From assembly GCA_015179045.1 (NCBI GenBank), contig WHUZ01000013.1:372001-436000 (forward strand): DNA of 64,000 nt, read 5' to 3'. The translations under genes and the position numbers were made by a program. Under the pieces are notes generated by a model. That model saw only the letters and a program-made list of their open reading frames with translations. It was not told the DNA's origin and ran no database searches. Shown piece by piece: positions 1-11,160 of this stretch. Positions within the stretch are counted from its first letter, which is position 1. Each line of letters opens with the position of its first letter. The DNA is from Kalaharituber pfeilii. Taxonomy: Eukaryota; Ascomycota; Pezizomycetes; Pezizales; Pezizaceae.

Positions 1-245
1 GCCGGGCCAGACCATTCAGGCTGGCCCAGGCCAATCAGGGCGGTCCAAGCCAACCAGGCCATTTATGTAAATTCAAGCGATTGTAAAATTTACCCTAGGT
101 GAATTAGATTTGAATAATCCTGGATATTTCCACTATCAGTAATTCACAGTCACCCATTAGGTAAAATTTCTAATAGTAATCAATGTTATTAACCTCTCAG
201 ATTCGACGGCCTATAACTCTATAAGTTTCTAACGGAATCAAGCAG

Positions 246-400
246 CCGGGGATTGGGGGACGGAGGGCACTGGGTGCTCAAGGGTGTATGTAGATTCCGT
301 AGTTAGTTGTCTCAAACCTGGCCCGGGTATATGGGTCCCTGCCATAGGCTGGTAGCCTGTGTATGCGGGGTTACGTGAATAAAAAAAAAAAAAAAAAAAA
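246..400 (+). mobile_element. LINE 3' end, tail B
   Basis: A 155-bp 3' fragment ends in GCGGGGTTACGTGAAT followed by poly(A). The hexamer AAGCAG occurs directly before it (240-245) and after the poly(A) (401-406), a possible short target-site duplication. The same 3'-UTR is present at 5700-5858, so both are copies of one family. Confidence 0.8.
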
Positions 401-406
401 AAGCAG

Positions 407-802
407 TGGTTTTGAAGCAGAAGGGGTGCCGAAGTCTGGAAATACAGAGCTGAACTGGCTGGAGGGGAGTTGTGAATATTGGGAAATTTCGCTGAAGGTA
501 TCATTATCGAAGAATTGAGTCCTGCCTGTTATATTATCTGGAATGTCCGCTATTTCTAAAATATATATCAAGTGTGATACATATTTGACTTAAGTCGTGG
601 ACCGATGCTGTTTAAAATTCTAGATATACGGGAGATTCTACTCATTTAAATACTCAAACAATCTGGTAAACGCTGGCCTCAATTCAGCTGGATAGCTGTG
701 CAGTGATTCGTTAAATTGGTTCGAATCTGCCTGAATACCCTGGCCCGGCCTGGCCTGTTGGATTCATTGCTGCTGCGATACCACGCAAATGCTGTCATGC
801 CT
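407..802. other. no gene seen
   Basis: AT-rich sequence with no ORF having protein-like composition and no recognised repeat. Confidence 0.5.
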
Positions 803-813
803 AGCGGATGCTA

Positions 814-860
814 TTTTTTTTTTTATTTATTTTTTTTTACAGCAGTACTCGCATGCCGCG
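814..860 (-). mobile_element. micro-insertion of LINE tail A (47 bp)
   Basis: On the minus strand this reads GCGGCATGCGAGTA, CTG and an A-rich tract. AGCGGATGCTA flanks it at 803-813 and 861-871. The host sequence itself carries AGCGGATGCT again near 900, so the duplication is suggestive rather than proof. Confidence 0.6.
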
Positions 861-889
861 AGCGGATGCTACTATACGGCATAGAATGC

Positions 890-1090
890 TACCATGCTGA
901 GCGGATGCTGCCACACGCCAGAGGTTAGGCTTGCCACCACGCGATGAGCATGATGCTACAACTTAGCTTGCTGCCATGCTGCGCGAATGCTGGTATGTGG
1001 GATGTATTCTGCCACATGCGAGAGGTTAGCCTTGACATGACGCGATGAGCATGATACCATAATCCAGCTTACTGCAATGCTGCGTGAATG
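890..1090. repeat. tandem repeat, ~101-bp period, two copies
   Basis: The block containing GCGATGAGCATGAT and AGAGGTTAG recurs with a spacing of about 101 bp (941 and 1042). Motifs such as GCGGATGCTGCCA also recur upstream. It abuts the left arm of the inverted-repeat element that follows. Confidence 0.65.
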
Positions 1091-1091
1091 C

Positions 1092-2296
1092 TGCCATGTT
1101 GTCGAACTTTCAGACTGTCGAGTGTCTAGTCTGGCGAGCTATGGAGGTGTCAAGCTGTCGAGCTGCCATCCACGCGAAGTTAGCAATCAGCAGCGCGCGA
1201 TGCGTGAGCGAATGGACTCAAGTACACTTACCTGCCGAATACCTTTTTTGCTTTGGACAGTGATTTCTGTTATTCATTCCTGTTAGCCATGAAAAGAGAT
1301 GAAAGGCTACCAGCTTACCTGTCATCCAGTCATTTTATTGTCAAGTAGTTTGCTGTTTTGCAATACCTTTGTTGCAGTGGTAGTTGTTTTCATGAGCAGG
1401 AGACGAAAGAGGGAGAGGGCAACAGTGATGCTAGAGGAGTCCCTCTGATTCCCTTTAAGTGTCAACCTCCTACTCTCCGTGGCTGGAGCGAGTACTATCG
1501 GCATGCCCAGAAGGCTCGTGTGGTTGCACCGACCCTGCGACTGTACGGTTGAAGTTACTTCTGCCAGCACCACCGTCTGTGCACCATGCCTAGTAGCACG
1601 GCCACTCACATGTGAGTGCATGTATTGTAGAGTGGGAAATTTCTTGTTATAATAACCTATCTCACTTCTGGTCATACAGTGGTACAGCTTGTACAATTTC
1701 TATTATTTCAATGCAAGGCTTCAATCAACATACATAGACCTGGAATGAGGGACGAGGTAGTGGAACCTATATTTGAAATTGCTCGAAAGGCTTGTTAGGC
1801 CATTGTCTGGTTCGAGACTGTATTAGACCTATGTGACCCTTTGAGAACTCTGGAGAGCTGCTGGAAAACGGGATATGCATAATCGGCAGTTGCCGTAATG
1901 CACAGGCCTCTAATATTTCCGATATTACTCGCCTCAGCCGCGCGCAGCGGGAGGTTGACATGTAGGAGGGAGGAATCAGAGGGATTTCTATAGTATCACT
2001 GTTATACTCTCCCTTTCTCTGTCTCCTGCTGATGAAGACAACTACCACTGCAACAGAGGTATTGCAAAACAGCCAACTACTTGACAACAAAATGACTGGA
2101 TGGCAGGTAAGCTGGTAGCCTTTCATCTCTTTTCATGGCTAACAGGAATGAATAACAGAAATCACTGTCCAAAGCAAAAAAGGTATTCGGCAGGTAAGTG
2201 TACTTGAGTCCATTCGCTCACGCATCGCGCTGCTGATTGCTAACTTCTCGTGGATGGCAGGTCAACAGCTCGATGCTCAACAGCATGGCAGCACAT
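1092..2296. mobile_element. element with long terminal inverted repeats, no coding capacity
   Basis: The left arm (about 1092-1512) and right arm (about 1912-2296) are diverged inverted copies. For example ATGGACTCAAGTACACTTACC (split across 1212-1232) and CTGTTAGCCATGAAAAGAGA (about 1279) recur as reverse complements near 2205 and 2135. The ~400-bp spacer has no convincing ORF, and ORFs in the arms are mirror images of each other. It resembles a foldback or non-autonomous DNA transposon. The arms carry small indels, so it is not recent. No target-site duplication could be fixed because a related repeat adjoins the left end. Confidence 0.75.
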
Positions 2297-2385
2297 GAGT
2301 GAGTACCATAGCAGCGCGGTAGCAAGGTGGGTCCTGGTGTCGTACCTATCGTGCCTGTGGTAATTCTAACTTCTCGAATCCGGCA

Positions 2386-2765
2386 TTTAATATCATTAAT
2401 CGCTTGCCGCCCTGAGGGCTATGGCGATGTTTTAGGTACATGGTAAAAATTTGGAAATACAGTGGAAGATATGTGGTAAAAGAGAAGGGAAAGTAGGAAT
2501 CCGTCGTCCGCGTCCTGCCATTCCTGTTATCCCGCCCAGTCCATTAGCTTGTTGATGTCCGTTTCCTTTGGAGGTCTGAGGAGTTCATTTCCGCCTCCGG
2601 GGCATTTAACCTTGCAGATTCTGCATTCTCCTGGTAGGTGTGCGGTGGTCTCCTCCTTTTCTCCACACCACCTGCACTCCGATCCGTCCACTTTGCCCAG
2701 TTTGTGTTTCCATTGTCTCAGCCCTTTGCCCCCTGGAATGCCAGCTAGTTTGTTGTCTTCTTTCT
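2386..2765 (-). pseudogene. LINE ORF2 C-terminus and 3' end, 5'-truncated
   Basis: The minus strand encodes the C-terminal end of a Tad-like LINE ORF2: an IPGGKGLRQWKHKLGK stretch, then the zinc knuckle CRWCGEKEETTAHLPGEC (CX2CX8HX4C). The tail A hairpin (GCCATAGCCCTCAGGGCGGC) follows near 2400-2420. The same protein segment occurs in the 58.9-kb LINE. There is no RT or RNase H domain, so it is a dead 5'-truncated copy. Confidence 0.85.
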
Positions 2766-2845
2766 TTTTTTATTTCTTATTCACCTCCTTTTCCGTTTTC
2801 TCCTTACAACTATCTCCTATGTATCTAATATCGCCATAGCCCTTG

Positions 2846-2881
2846 GGGCGGCATGCGATTACTGATGTAAAAGAAAAAAAA
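2846..2881 (+). mobile_element. LINE tail A
   Basis: The hairpin ATCGCCATAGCCCTTGGGGC, then GCGATTACTGATGTA and an A-rich run. Its 5' limit is unclear because it follows directly on the minus-strand LINE fragment. Confidence 0.75.
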
Positions 2882-2899
2882 AATTGGCCCAAAACATGG

Positions 2900-3260
2900 A
2901 TTTCTGTATAGGACCAATAAGAGGGAAGTGATATCCTCGGGTTGAAGGACCGCCGTAGCGGCTAGTAGGGCTCCAACTAGACTGGAAACTTGATTTTGAC
3001 AACCTTACCGAGAGAGATGATATCTAAGAAAAGTTGCCTGGGTAGTAGCTAGTACGACTAAGCTAAAAAAAAATAAAAAAAAAAACCCCCCTTGGAACAA
3101 AATCTATAAATCCATATCTCCTGTGCATCTGTATATGTCTCTCCGGGTCGCGTTGAGCCTTATTCTTTCCATTTGTACTGTGGTCACCACCACAAGCACG
3201 CTCGTCTAACAGACTTGAGTTGCTCAGCCGAACTCTCCATCCCAATTTTCAAAAATTTGA
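2900..3260. other. no gene seen; A-rich run at 3065-3086
   Basis: Nothing recognisable besides an interrupted poly(A) run, possibly another LINE end without a readable tail. Confidence 0.4.
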
Positions 3261-3264
3261 CAAA

Positions 3265-4714
3265 CTAGCCCCTTAAGACTCGGCGAGGATTTGGAATGTT
3301 TTTTCCGCTAACAGCTGCAAGTATCAAGGTGAGCTTGTTGTGTATGCCAAAAAGGATGGTACTTACCTTGATACGCCAACACAAAGTAATTAGTTTTAGG
3401 ATTGATTTTCGAGCCCACTCAAATGAGCCTTCTTTGAATACATTAAGACCGGACATTAAATTGGACCGAAGTAATAGTGTTATGCAGGAACCTGGTATTG
3501 CAATGAACGACTGCTGAATATTCACAAGATATCCAATTTGAAAAGGTAACATACTATTACAAAGAACCTCAAAGATAACCAGTTGTCATATAATTTTGGG
3601 AGAAATGCCGGTACTCCACAACTTTAAGAGTGCGGATTCCATAGCAAGAATAATCTTCTTCCAGTCCTCGCCACTATTGCAACATATGGGATATGAGGTG
3701 GGTTGTCCTCACAGAATCCAATGTCAATATTGCAATTGTGATCTTTGCTTAGACATTGCATGGGCCGGAAGATGCCATTATAAGATTTTTTTTGAAGGAC
3801 TATGCAAAACTGGCTCTGCAATTCCTTTCTGCGCCCTAGTGAGATTCGAGAAATGGAACTTAGGAATGGCTGACTGAATAGATTGTACATGCTCTAAATC
3901 TTCTATATTTAGTTAATTTAAGTTAGAATACTTCAGAGAGTAGTATAAAGGCATCCTATAATGAATCTTCAGAATCAAAACAAATAACAGTAGAGTCTTT
4001 ACCTCCGAATGCTGTCTCCAGACATGTATCTATGGCTTCACCACTTCCAATTGACATATTTCCACAGTGGCTGCAATTTGAATCTGTGCGGGACTAAGAG
4101 TGGCCAATCGTGCTGCCAAAGAGATGATGGAACAACGTATGCTATACTGATTTAGGATCGAAAGGAATTTGTGAGATTTTGACAAAGTAGGATATTGCTT
4201 TGGTAAGCTAATAAATTGTCGATTCGAGGTTTTAGTAATATTATTCGTTGAGGTGGGGGGTTGAGGTAGTGGGCGTTCGCAAAGAGTTACAGCAGAAGAT
4301 AGATTTAAACATATCCTGCTTGTCGCGGTCCAGGTACTGTGGACAAGGAGGTAAATTTTCGCAAGTCTCCATTTTCAAGGAAGGCTGTAAATAATTCAAA
4401 GTATTTATCAAAATTGATTTCTGGGAGGCGAGGGAAATTGTGTTGCAAATATTGAATATTTTCTGGGGCAAATAGATCTCGTAATACCGGTTTTCTCCTA
4501 GAATAAATAATCTCCCATGTAGCATGCCCTCAACGGAAGAGGTATCATACTTCGCCTTTGTGAAATCGTTTGTAGCAAAGTTTGCAAGCACCTGAGTTTT
4601 CTTCCCACTAGGAAGTACAATATCGCGTTCACTGTACCATAGAAATACCTGTTGAATTCTGCTCAAGAACAGCCACCGCTCTTTTAAAACAGCTGCTACA
4701 GAAATCCGTGCCAA
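3265..4714 (-). pseudogene. unrecognised ORF fragments, possibly one old gene
   Basis: Three minus-strand open stretches lie in order (4714-4241, 3890-3624, 3552-3265) with protein-like composition, for example a VLANFATNDFTKAKYD segment and a cysteine/histidine-bearing CNIDIGFCEDNPPH segment. I do not recognise a family. They could be exons of one gene, remnants of a pseudogene, or chance ORFs. No clear start context or consistent splice sites were established. Confidence 0.3.
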
Positions 4715-5380
4715 ATTCAGCTTGTTCCTATCCTGATCGCCACGGCAGAGTCAAGGAATATCTGTTGAATTCAGCTCATTCAGCTCATTTTGGCTCATTT
4801 CATCCCTCACGCAGCTATAGAACAGCTCATTTCCAGCTGCCATACATACCTGTTTAATTCTGCTCATTATGCCTCATTAAGTGCCTCTGGGCCCCCGGTT
4901 GCCCCACACCCACGTCAGGGTTGGGATGTAGGTAGCGCCATACCAAGCTGGCACCGTTGACTAATACTTATCAGGTTAGGTACTAAGGGTTCATTAGAAC
5001 AACTATCATGAAAAATGGGAGCTCCTCTACAACATATATGTAATACAACGTGTGCCCTGAATGTTGAAGACTTTTAGATCTGATACACCAGTACTTCATG
5101 CATCGATAGCGTGAGATATGGCAATATGAGATTCATTCAACAGGCAGGGCAGGGCCCTTTTGACGGCACAAGGTATAGCAATGTGAGCTCAATTTACAGG
5201 TATGCCAGGTACCTTTCAACATCGTGAGATGTATGAACATGAGCACAATCTGACATATATGGCAGAACCCTTTCAACATCAAGATGCAGCAAAACGAGCT
5301 CAATTTAACAGGTATGGCAGGGCACTTTCGGCGTCGAGATGCAATGACATGAGCTCAATTCAAGAGGTATGGAGTTAGTT
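4715..5380. repeat. diverged short tandem motif, no gene
   Basis: From about 5100 to 5370 a motif of about 60 bp recurs loosely: GGTATGGCAGGGC/ACCTTTCAACATCG..GATG..ATGAGCTCAATT. The repeats are imperfect. No coding potential seen. Confidence 0.5.
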
Positions 5381-5384
5381 CGGA

Positions 5385-5858
5385 AAAGGAAGGAGCAGAG
5401 GAAGCGAGGGGGTTTGGGAAGGGCAAATTTGTGAAGTGGGGTAGGAGAGCACTCACAAATTACACATGGCGGTGGACTGGAAACGGCGGCGCTATGTGGA
5501 GGAGGATGATCAGTGGTGAGATGGTGCAATGCACATGTAGAGAGGCATGGAGCGCTGAGCATGTGGTGTTCAGATGCACTGAACTGGAGCGGCCCCAGAG
5601 GAAGGACAAAGATGGGGCACATGTCACCTGGCAATCCTGGGAGGATCTGGAGGAGAAAGGGTGAAAGCAGGAGGTGGAGGGCGACCCGGTCGAGTACGCC
5701 TCTATTTGGTGTAGCCGGGGACGGAGGGCACTGGGTGCTCAAGGTGTGTATGTAGATTGCATAGTTAGTTGTTCCAAACCTGACTCGGGTATATGGGTCC
5801 CTGCCATAGGCTGGTAACCTGTATGCGGGGTTATGTGACTCAAAAAAAAAAAAAAAAA
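5385..5858 (+). pseudogene. LINE ORF2 C-terminus with tail B
   Basis: The reading frame from about 5385 to 5664 ends with a degenerate zinc-knuckle segment (CTCREAWSAEHVVFRC) and a stop. A 3'-UTR follows, near-identical to the copy at 246-400 (GGACGGAGGGCACTGGGTGC, GTATATGGGTCCCTGCCATA), then TGCGGGGTTATGTGACTC and poly(A). It is the C-terminal end of a Tad-like LINE ORF2, truncated upstream. The antisense 206-aa ORF here is a shadow. Confidence 0.8.
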
Positions 5859-5941
5859 TGTACAAAATACGCCATATCATGCAAGTCAGATACGTCGAAA
5901 ACAGGCTTCCCGCGCATGTATGCAATCGGCAATGTTAAATA

Positions 5942-6025
5942 CAGTCTACCCTTGCTATACCGGATCCCTAAAATCTGGCACTTTTCGTCCGGTATAGCAA
6001 GTTTCTGGTATAGAATAAAATGCTT
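5942..6025. mobile_element. possible pogo-type MITE end
   Basis: TACAGTCTACCCTTGCTATA, followed by GGTATAGCAAG motifs, resembles the terminus of the 45.8-kb MITE (TACAGTCCGACCTTGCTATA). No matching right end was found, so it may be a solo or broken end. Confidence 0.4.
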
Positions 6026-6318
6026 GGCAGACAGGGGGGTGATAAAATTTTGTAAATTCAAATAATTACTGAAATAGGAGATGAATGAAGTAAACATCAA
6101 CTTGTTTCACACCCAGCCAAAGACATCAATATGCATCGTCATGAAATCTAGAAAAATGTCAGGCTTTGAGTGTGCCTGAGAAGCATCAAATATGTAAACA
6201 TTGACTAGAGCCAAAATATGCTAAAGAAAAGTTAAATGAATTTAAACATCTTTGAGATGAATTGGTAAGATTACTGTACTTTAACTTAACTTTGATATCC
6301 AAGGTATCTAATTTATTA

Positions 6319-6634
6319 GCGGTATTCAGATTAGACTGTCCCCATATAAAATGGAATCCGGCGGACAAACCAGTTTATCCGGTCTGTAGTCTGAGTACCC
6401 TCTTGTGAAAATCAGATTTTTTGTCAAATCAGAAACTGGTTTTGGGTCCAAAAATCCACCGGAATTTATGCACGCCAGGTCCTGAATATTGCATCAAGGC
6501 CCGCAAGATGCATCATATATATGCAGTTGTCGCAAAAAAACGCGAAAATAAACCGGTTTAACTGGTTTATAACATGAAAATACCAGATAAAATTTTGTAT
6601 GGAGATGACCAGATTTTTCTAATCTGAATACCGC
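6319..6634. mobile_element. MITE with TA target site
   Basis: GCGGTATTCAGATTAGA at the left end is mirrored by TCTAATCTGAATACCGC at the right, both preceded or followed by TA (6317-6318, 6635-6636). Secondary inverted similarity exists inside (AAACCAGTTTATCCGG against CCGGTTTAACTGGTTT). At 316 bp with no ORF it fits a Tc1/mariner-derived MITE. Confidence 0.65.
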
Positions 6635-6639
6635 TATTA

Positions 6640-7280
6640 GATACGTCAGAAAATTAGCGTAACGAATATAGATGAAAGAGGCCATTTTGCGTATGCTAAA
6701 TATGTTGAAAACGAGCTCATCGCGCATGTGCCATGCTCTGCAGGTTAAATGCCAAGCGTAAAATGGCACATTTTGTGTGCGTTAAATACGTCAAAAAATT
6801 GCCTCCTCACGCCTATTTGGAGTAGGCCATTTTGCGGCAATCAAATACGACAGAAAATTGCTCGCCGCGCGCGCGGCTGGTTGGCTGCCGGCCTGGGGCC
6901 GGAATTTACCCGATTAGGTCGTTTTTCATCTTACGCAGAAATGGTCCATTTGCTATATGCGCGACGAGCCAGTTTGCGACATATTGGACATGCAAAAACT
7001 GGTCTATTCTAAAGACGCGCAAGGAGCCAATTTTGAAGGCATTTAACATGCGCAAAATGGCACATTTTCTACATACGCAAGGAGGCTTATTTTTTTAGAG
7101 CTGCGAGGAGCCTTATTTTACATACATGCGCAGCACAAAATGGCTTATTCCATGCATCCCTGAGGAGGCAATTTTCTGATATATTTAACATACGCAAAAT
7201 GATAATATTTTCTACAGAACGAGGAGCCAATTTTCGACGCATTTAACGTGCGCAAAATGGTCTATTTTCCACATGCGCGA
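6640..7280. repeat. degenerate tandem repeat
   Basis: A motif built on GAGGAGCCAATTTT, GACGCATTTAAC, GTGCGCAAAATGG and CATTTTC, ACATGCGC recurs about eight times at irregular 60-90 bp spacing, with drifted copies at the left (from about 5870). ORFs across it have no convincing protein signature. It probably represents an old minisatellite or subterminal repeat region of an unseen transposon. Confidence 0.65.
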
Positions 7281-8561
7281 CGAGGGCATAGCCTGTGTCG
7301 GGGTATGGTAGGTGTGGGTGAGTGCTTACAAAAGGTGGGGTGAGTTGTTATCAGAATACATATTTGAGGTATGATACTAGTAACGAGAGAACGCTCGCAA
7401 TGGGGGCAGAATTTCCAAGCCACACACCTCTACAACCTCTTCGGGGCACGTCCAACATCACGTGACCGAGGTCGTATCTGAACCCACAGGACAGCTAGCG
7501 ACAAGCGGAAAACGACAGACGACGCCCCTCGTCCCGACGGTCGCGGGGACCTCTAAATATTTACCAAAAACGATCATTTAGACACCTTCCCCCAAAGAAA
7601 CAGCCATCAACGCTCTGGAAACGCCCTCCAGAACCCGGGATGACTCGGGACAGGTAGTTCCTTGTACGGTAAGCGGATCGCCAGTGGCGTGCGCTAATAT
7701 GCAGAGTTTTCAAGGGTGCCGAGCTCGCATGTACCCGAGTACAACTTCATGTATATCAAAGATATGGTTGCTACCCACTCATAGCTTTTCTCTTTCGCCT
7801 CCGCTGTCGCGGAATCATTTACCAATTACCACTTGATAGCCAGGACGCGTAGTCTTTCAACAAAGCAAGCTGCCACTACCTCTGAAGTTGACCATACATC
7901 CATTAAGTCTACCAGTAATACAGACCATTTATTATGTACTTGTGTTGTTGCTGCGTCCTAAATGGCCGAATAATAAAAAAAAAGATGTTACCGCAATTTT
8001 GTAAATAGTTGGCTGAAGAGCTTTAATAGTATATAAGGCTCTTGAAAACTGTTCTGGCATATATTTTCTGCTTAGTCAATAGCTTGCCATGCCCACTCTC
8101 ACTCAGCATTACCTAACATTTAACATTTCCTATCACCTCGGTCTTATTCTGCTTAGCAATACCTATCCCCTATGCATATCCTTTTATACCTAAATAGGCA
8201 ATATGGGTGATAGATATGATATTCCTGTACTTCATTGAAGTACTCCAATTACTGAAGAGCAGTATGCATTTAATGATGTATTATATTGTCTTCAAGACTA
8301 TGCATTAGTTACTAGATTTATAGTTGTAGTTTATAAAAATCAACGATTCCTCTTTAGCTTCTCCATCCACACTGGCAAATTGAAGGTCCAATAGCACTCA
8401 TAAAATAGACAATGACCGACAGAGAAGTACCTACAGATCTACCTATTACAATACCTCAATAGCGGCCACAGGACCAATATACTAATCAAGGCTGGCATCT
8501 CCTTCTACGATCATTATATGACCAAGAACAGTTATATGGTACCCTTACTGGGGAGAAGGCA

Positions 8562-8610
8562 TCGCCATAGCCCCATGGGCGGCAAGCGATCAATAATATG
8601 AAAAAAAAAA
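8562..8610 (+). mobile_element. micro-insertion of LINE tail A (49 bp)
   Basis: TCGCCATAGCCCCATGGGCG, then GCGATCAATAATATG and A10. The perfect duplication GAGAAGGCA lies at 8553-8561 and 8615-8623; with one mismatch it extends to 13 bp. Confidence 0.85.
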
Positions 8611-8972
8611 TGGTGAGAAGGCAAAGCTTTTTGCATGTTTGGAGCATACTCATACCAGCCACATGCAACGAATGTTTACTAGCACACCTGCTAGTCATGG
8701 TACTCAGCCAATTATCCAGCAATTTGTACAACCAGCTTTAGATTAATTTCGTCAGAAAAAGACCAAGGGAAAAGCTAAAGCGCATGCTATGACCTCTGCT
8801 GAGTTGGCTGAATGAACAGCTGCTGCTGCAAGAAATACTAGAAAGCGCCATATGGAAGGCTCCTTAGGTGTAGTTGAGCTTGAGGATACGCAAGCTACGC
8901 AGGATGTTATTCTTGTTGCATCAAGGTCCTATGTCTCTTCCACTGCACCTATTTAGTTGTTCAGGTATTGTA

Positions 8973-9564
8973 CTCGTTACCAGCATTTAGTGATGCAGGT
9001 GGGGGCGGTGTTGGCAGACCGTGCGAGAGGTCTGTATTCAGGTGTGTAAGCTGCAATATTGAACAACTTGAATGCATTTGACTCACTGAATATGAGAATA
9101 ATTTCAACATTGCATTATATTGTGTATGTCCACCATTTGCTATGATTACAGCTTGCACTTGTTGAGGCATAGAATCTATCGACTCTAATATCTCTTCACC
9201 GGTAATATCATCCAACTCTTCCAGTATTCAAGCAACAAGTTGTTCTCCACGAGGTCTAGGAGATCGCTTGTTCAGTCTCTTCTTCATTATTCCTCAGATA
9301 GCCTCAATAGGATTGAGATCTGGAGATGAAGGTGCCCATGTCAAAGTCTGCATATTGTATTGTACCAATTCCGAAACCATTGTGTTTGCTTCGCTGTATG
9401 AGCAGAAGCGCCATCCTCCATGACGTATAGCAGCAATTCGCATATGCACTTTCTGGTAGAAAGGATTTACGACTCGATATTGCATCTCACCACACCTGAA
9501 CACAGACCTGTCGCAAGGTCTGCTAACACCGCCCCCACCTGCATCACTAAATGCTGGTAACGAG
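8973..9564 (-). pseudogene. defective Tc1-like transposon with transposase remnant
   Basis: TIRs of about 75 bp begin CTCGTTACCAGCATTTAGTG at both ends, flanked by TA (8971-8972 and 9565-9566). The minus strand keeps pieces of a DD34E-type transposase: VMEDGASAHTA with the second catalytic Asp in one frame, then WAPSSPDLNPIE with the catalytic Glu in another, so at least one frameshift separates them. An in-frame stop follows shortly. The first Asp and the DNA-binding domain are absent, so the copy is dead but could be mobilised through its ends. Confidence 0.85.
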
Positions 9565-9899
9565 TACTCGAGTACATAATATCTTAGCTTAGGTACCTCT
9601 GAATCGTAATCCTTGAAAACCCTGCATATTAGCGCACGCCACTGGCGATCCGCTTACCGTACAAGGAACTACCTGTCCCTGAGCGGACAGGTAAAAAGTA
9701 CCTGTCCGGAGTCATCCCGGGGTGCAAAACATCCATTCTTTTAAATCATGAACCTCGGCCTAGTGACTGACGTCTGGAACTCTTCTTTTAACTGCATCTT
9801 CCCCACATATATCTGCAACGTTCTTATTACAACGCACCTTTCTGCCTCTGAACGTTCGGGTACAACCTCATCTTTTTTCACTTCCCGGCTTCCGTTTCA

Positions 9900-10565
9900 C
9901 TCTCCTACTGCCATGAAACGGCCCTTATTACTCCACATCCAGACACAGCACCTCCTTCTCAGCGTTCGGACGTATCCCCTCATAGTTTGCACCCGGACGC
10001 AGCTAATGGTTCTCAGCGTCAGGACGCAGCCCTCGCTTTCTTACACCCAGACACGGCGCGGCACGCGAGTAATGATATATAAAAAAAAAAAAAAAAAACC
10101 CAGACACGGCACCTTTTTCTCAGCGCCCGGACGCAACCAAATATTCCCGGACGCAACCAAATATTCCCGGAGCCAGGACGCAGCCTCTCTTCCGCACGGT
10201 CTAGATATGGCCCCTCATCGTCTGTACCCAGACCCAGCTAATCGCTCCCCTTGCCAGTACGCAACCCTTGCTTTCTCACACCCAGACACGGCACCTTTTC
10301 CTCAGCGTCCGGACGCAACCAAACATCCTCGGTGCCAGGACGCAGCCTCTCTTCCGCACGGTCTAGATGTGGCCCCTCATCGTCTGTACCCAGACCCAGC
10401 TAATTGCTCCCCTTGCCAGTACGCAACCCTTGCTTTCTCACACCCTGAGACGGCACCTTTTTCTCAGCGTCCGGACACAACCAAACATCTTCGGTGTTGC
10501 AAGACGCGGCCTCTCTTCCTCATGGTCTAGACGTGGCCTTTCATGGTCTGCGCCTGGACTTAGTA
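9900..10565. repeat. tandem repeat, ~160-bp units
   Basis: About three and a half copies of a unit run CCCAGACACGGCACCTTTT, CTCAGCGTCCGGACGCAACC, CAGGACGCAGCCTCTCTTCC, GTCTAGATGTGGCCCCTCAT, CAACCCTTGCTTTCTCACA. Shorter GGACGCA-bearing versions extend to about 11050. The 260-aa ORF across it merely translates the repeat. It may be a subterminal repeat region of a DNA transposon, since GGACGCA motifs recur at 17.7-18.1 kb. Confidence 0.75.
10058..10098 (+). mobile_element. micro-insertion of LINE tail A (41 bp)
   Basis: Only GCGGCACGCGAGTAATGATA, TATA and poly(A) are present, starting inside the 3' half of the hairpin. The 12-bp duplication CCCAGACACGGC lies at 10046-10057 and 10099-10110. Removing the insert and one repeat restores a normal unit of the surrounding 160-bp array. 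Confidence 0.88.
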
Positions 10566-10569
10566 TGTT

Positions 10570-11160
10570 CTCTACAGTATTTCTAAGTTGTTACAATCAA
10601 AGATTGTCGTTGTCAGGATACGGCCCTTGGTTCATCTTCAAGACTCAAGTCTCCCCATTTCATAACAGGCCAAGCTCGGCACTGTGAACAGGCAGAGTGT
10701 ATACAATGATACCGCGTCTGCATGCACGAAAGGACCGGGTCTAGACTTGGTGGGCTGAGCAATAAGGTAGGCAAAACGATCAATTCATAGCATGTAATAT
10801 AAGCAATGCATAGCAAGTGATAGCACAGAAAGAAGAGAAAAACCACTGCCTATACATCTCCCACTACATCCACACCTACACCTATATATCACCGGCGTAT
10901 GACTAAGCCAGACCTTGGCCGTAAGCCAAGAAATGACCAAGCTCCCGCCGGCGATTTTTCTCATTATCCCACAGCACCATCCAAGTTAAGCCTCTCATCT
11001 CCTCCTAGGAGTCCGGACGCAGCTCCAATATATCCCCTCCATGACACCGCTTCATATTCTACGTCTTGAGAACTACCTCCTTGTGAACATCTCTACCTCC
11101 TTGTGAACGTCTGCACGCACATTTCAAGCCTTCATATTGTATTAGACCCATCTTAACATA
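10570..11160. other. no gene seen
   Basis: Intergenic or transposon-derived sequence; CCTCCTTGTGAACRTCT is repeated twice at 11065-11115. No coding signal. Confidence 0.45.

Larger units (their letters stand above)
7637..9712. mobile_element. decayed DNA transposon, possibly MULE-like, with nested insertions
   Basis: The segment around 7637-7716 (ACAGGTAGTTCCTTGTACGG, then AGCGGATCGCCAGTGGCGTG) recurs inverted at about 9614-9712; the right copy carries an extra ~30 bp. Inside, 8225-8400 encodes a QYAFNDVLYCLQDYALV stretch reminiscent of the FAR1-type N-terminus of fungal Mutator-like transposases. 8720-8935 encodes a lysine-rich C-terminal-looking stretch (FRQKKTKGKAKAHAMTS). The catalytic centre is missing. 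No target-site duplication was resolved. A Tc1 copy and a LINE tail are nested within. Confidence 0.5.

Noticed and set aside
700..745. tRNA-like GGTTCGAATC near 719
   Set aside because: No matching acceptor, D or anticodon arms could be folded around it.
5305..5925. 206-aa minus-strand ORF
   Set aside because: Antisense to a LINE 3' end whose plus strand has family motifs; low-complexity Pro/Ser/His translation.
9748..10530. 260-aa plus-strand ORF
   Set aside because: It translates a ~160-bp tandem repeat and a poly(A) insertion; repeated segments only mirror the DNA.
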